Shown: piece after piece, positions 39,566 through 40,651 of the stretch | How the letters are laid out: every line of letters begins with the position of its first letter | Numbering within the stretch: the first letter of the stretch is position 1 | Source: Acidobacteriota bacterium | Lineage (GTDB): Bacteria > Acidobacteriota > Thermoanaerobaculia > Multivoradales > SZUA-115 | Reading direction: 5' to 3' | Assembly: GCA_024277255.1 (NCBI GenBank) | Contig: JAJRVQ010000054.1 | Coordinates: 1 to 40,651 of the forward strand | Length of the DNA stretch: 40,651 nt | Position numbers and translations under genes: made by a program | The notes under the pieces: model-generated | The model's input: the letters and a program-made list of their open reading frames with translations, nothing else | Told to the model about the DNA's origin: nothing | Database searches by the model: none

Positions 39566-40171
39566 GTGAAAGGACGCTTAAATTTCCTCCTCGATCCGGA
39601 GCTGAAACGCTTGGGCGAACAGCTTGCGGAACGGCTCAAGACCATCGCGGGCGAGGTGGAGCCGGCGCAGTATCGCGCGTGGGCCGCGCCGATTCTCAGG
39701 GGTCTGTTGAATTCGACGTTTCGCGAGGTCGGGGCGACGGAAGGCGCGTTGTGGCTGGCGGACACCGCCCATGAAAACCTGGTGCCGGTGTACAGCAACG
39801 GCGCCAACGCGGAGCACTTTCTCGACACCGTCAGCCAACCTCTGTCCAGCGGGCTGATCAGCATGGTTTTCGCCACCCAGCAGCCGTTCTGCGAAAACGA
39901 GGTGTACAAGAACGAGCGGCACGCGGCCCGGGTGGACCAGTTGATGGGCCAGGTGACTTGCGCCATGATCGCAGTGCCGGTTTTTTTCGCCGAGGATGTC
40001 CGCGGGGTGATCTCGTGCGTGCGCACCAAGGCGCCGGACGCCACCGGCCCGGATCCGCCGGGTTTTGGGATTGAAGATATGCAGCAGATCGAGCTGGCCG
40101 CCGAGATCGCGCGTCGGCTGGTCGAGCACCGGCTCATTGCAACCAGTGTCGGATGGACGCATGGCGGATGA
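39566..40171 (+). CDS. GAF-domain protein
   Basis: A 201-residue soluble protein with one GAF domain (about residues 40-190), a fold that binds small ligands, nucleotides or chromophores or mediates protein contacts. Pattern elements are TEGALWLADTAHENLVPVYSNG, then LSSGLISMVFATQQPFCENEV, then AMIAVPVFFAEDVRGVISCVR and a C-terminal helix (DMQQIELAAEIARRLVEHRLI) suited to dimerisation. No output domain is present. GTG 39566 is the only reasonable start: it lies after the terminator hairpin and begins the helical MKGRLNFLLDPELKRLGEQL; no in-frame ATG occurs before the GAF core. The 3' end overlaps the protease gene by 11 bases, which suggests the two proteins are made together and may interact. 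The ligand is unknown. Confidence 0.8.
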   Translation: MKGRLNFLLDPELKRLGEQLAERLKTIAGEVEPAQYRAWAAPILRGLLNSTFREVGATEGALWLADTAHENLVPVYSNGANAEHFLDTVSQPLSSGLISMVFATQQPFCENEVYKNERHAARVDQLMGQVTCAMIAVPVFFAEDVRGVISCVRTKAPDATGPDPPGFGIEDMQQIELAAEIARRLVEHRLIATSVGWTHGG

Positions 40172-40651
40172 CGCGCGGCCAATCGCTCGGGACTGGATGT
40201 CACCCGATCAGGCCGCGCGCGCTCTCGAGGAGGGAGATGGCGCCGGGATCAAGGTCGCCATCCTCGATTCGGGAGTGGAAATCGGGCACCCGGATCTCGC
40301 CGGGCTCACCCTGAGGGACGACCTGGCGGTGGTTCGCGACGAGTCCCGCTACCACGTCGTCGATGGCGACGGGGTGGATGTCTTCGGGCACGGCACCGCC
40401 ATCGCCGGCATCATTCGGCGGGTCGCACCGAAGGCGGAGATCGGCAGCTTTCGCGTGCTCGGCGAGGGGCTCAGCTCGCGCAGCGATCTGGTGGCCGAGG
40501 GCGCGCGTCAGGCCATCGAGCGTGGCTATCACATTCTCAACTGCAGCTTTGGCTGTCGCGGGGAAGAGCGCTTCATCATGAGTTACAAGGCGTGGGTCGA
40601 TGAGGCTTACCTGCGCGGCGCGCACATCGTCGCCGCCTGCAACAATCGCGA
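40161..40651 (+). CDS. Subtilisin-like serine protease (S8), no signal peptide, truncated by window edge
   Basis: An open frame of 163 codons runs from ATG 40161 to the end of the window without a stop. It is the N-terminal part of a subtilase: the catalytic Asp lies in VAILDSGVEIGHPDL, the catalytic His in FGHGTAIAGII, and the oxyanion-hole Asn is probably in AACNN near the edge; the catalytic Ser lies beyond. There is no signal peptide or long propeptide: the catalytic domain begins within about 25 residues of the start, so the enzyme should work in the cytoplasm, as processing subtilases of some peptide-maturation clusters do. The start codon lies inside the GAF gene. Acting on the nearby Cys-rich peptide is inference. 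Confidence 0.9.
   Translation, partial: MADDARPIARDWMSPDQAARALEEGDGAGIKVAILDSGVEIGHPDLAGLTLRDDLAVVRDESRYHVVDGDGVDVFGHGTAIAGIIRRVAPKAEIGSFRVLGEGLSSRSDLVAEGARQAIERGYHILNCSFGCRGEERFIMSYKAWVDEAYLRGAHIVAACNNR

Overview
The window is GC-rich bacterial DNA. It most likely comes from the PVC group, with Verrucomicrobia favoured. The evidence is four DUF1501 proteins, two DUF1800 proteins, a large cytochrome/DUF1549/DUF1553 (PSD1) protein, Tat-exported Gfo/Idh/MocA and sugar-isomerase-like enzymes, and a TRASH-like repeat protein. Such families are typically expanded in Verrucomicrobia and Planctomycetes. Few genes have strong Shine-Dalgarno sites. No rRNA, tRNA, CRISPR array, transposase or phage gene was seen.

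Layout. 1-5000: a DUF1501 / DUF1800 / DUF1501 secreted-protein cassette, cut by the left edge. 5000-5614: a gene-free stretch with three copies of a dispersed repeat, two of them forming an inverted pair. 5615-10306: a small secreted protein, QueD, a TetR repressor with a perfect palindromic operator, an RIC/ScdA Fe-S repair protein, a Tat-exported oxidoreductase and transaldolase. 10320-14739 (minus strand): a PSD1/cytochrome protein followed by its DUF1501 partner, divergent from an MFS transporter (14898-16442). 16781-20319: dGTPase and RecQ. 20382-25644: a run of type II secretion-like genes (minor pseudopilins I, J and K, then L-, M- and C-like proteins). 25859-27007: a second oxidoreductase. 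27347-29448: a BlaI/MecI repressor and a BlaR1-like M56 peptidase whose extracytoplasmic part resembles a secretin fragment. 29507-34441 (minus strand): a second DUF1800-DUF1501 cassette ending in a three-repeat TRASH-like protein. 34777-36510: a Tat-exported TIM-barrel protein and a metallophosphoesterase.

The most interesting region is the right end (36527-40651). It holds a stand-alone cyclic-nucleotide-binding-fold protein, a divergent ABC exporter and a 78-residue peptide. The peptide has an acidic leader, a Gly-Gly and a seven-cysteine C-terminus, with its own strong terminator. A GAF-domain protein and a subtilisin-like protease without signal peptide follow, with overlapping reading frames; the protease runs off the window. 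I read this as a candidate peptide-production locus (RiPP or bacteriocin-like): precursor, processing protease, exporter and two small sensor-type proteins. No modifying enzyme is visible, so the function is inference.

How genes may work together. The DUF1800/DUF1501 and PSD1/DUF1501 pairs probably form exported partner complexes of unknown biochemistry. The gsp-like run would build the pseudopilus tip and inner-membrane platform of a secretion system whose ATPase, secretin and major pseudopilin lie elsewhere. The BlaI/M56 pair looks like a proteolytic envelope-sensing switch with two operator copies in front of it. The TetR/RIC pair looks like an autoregulated stress-repair unit.
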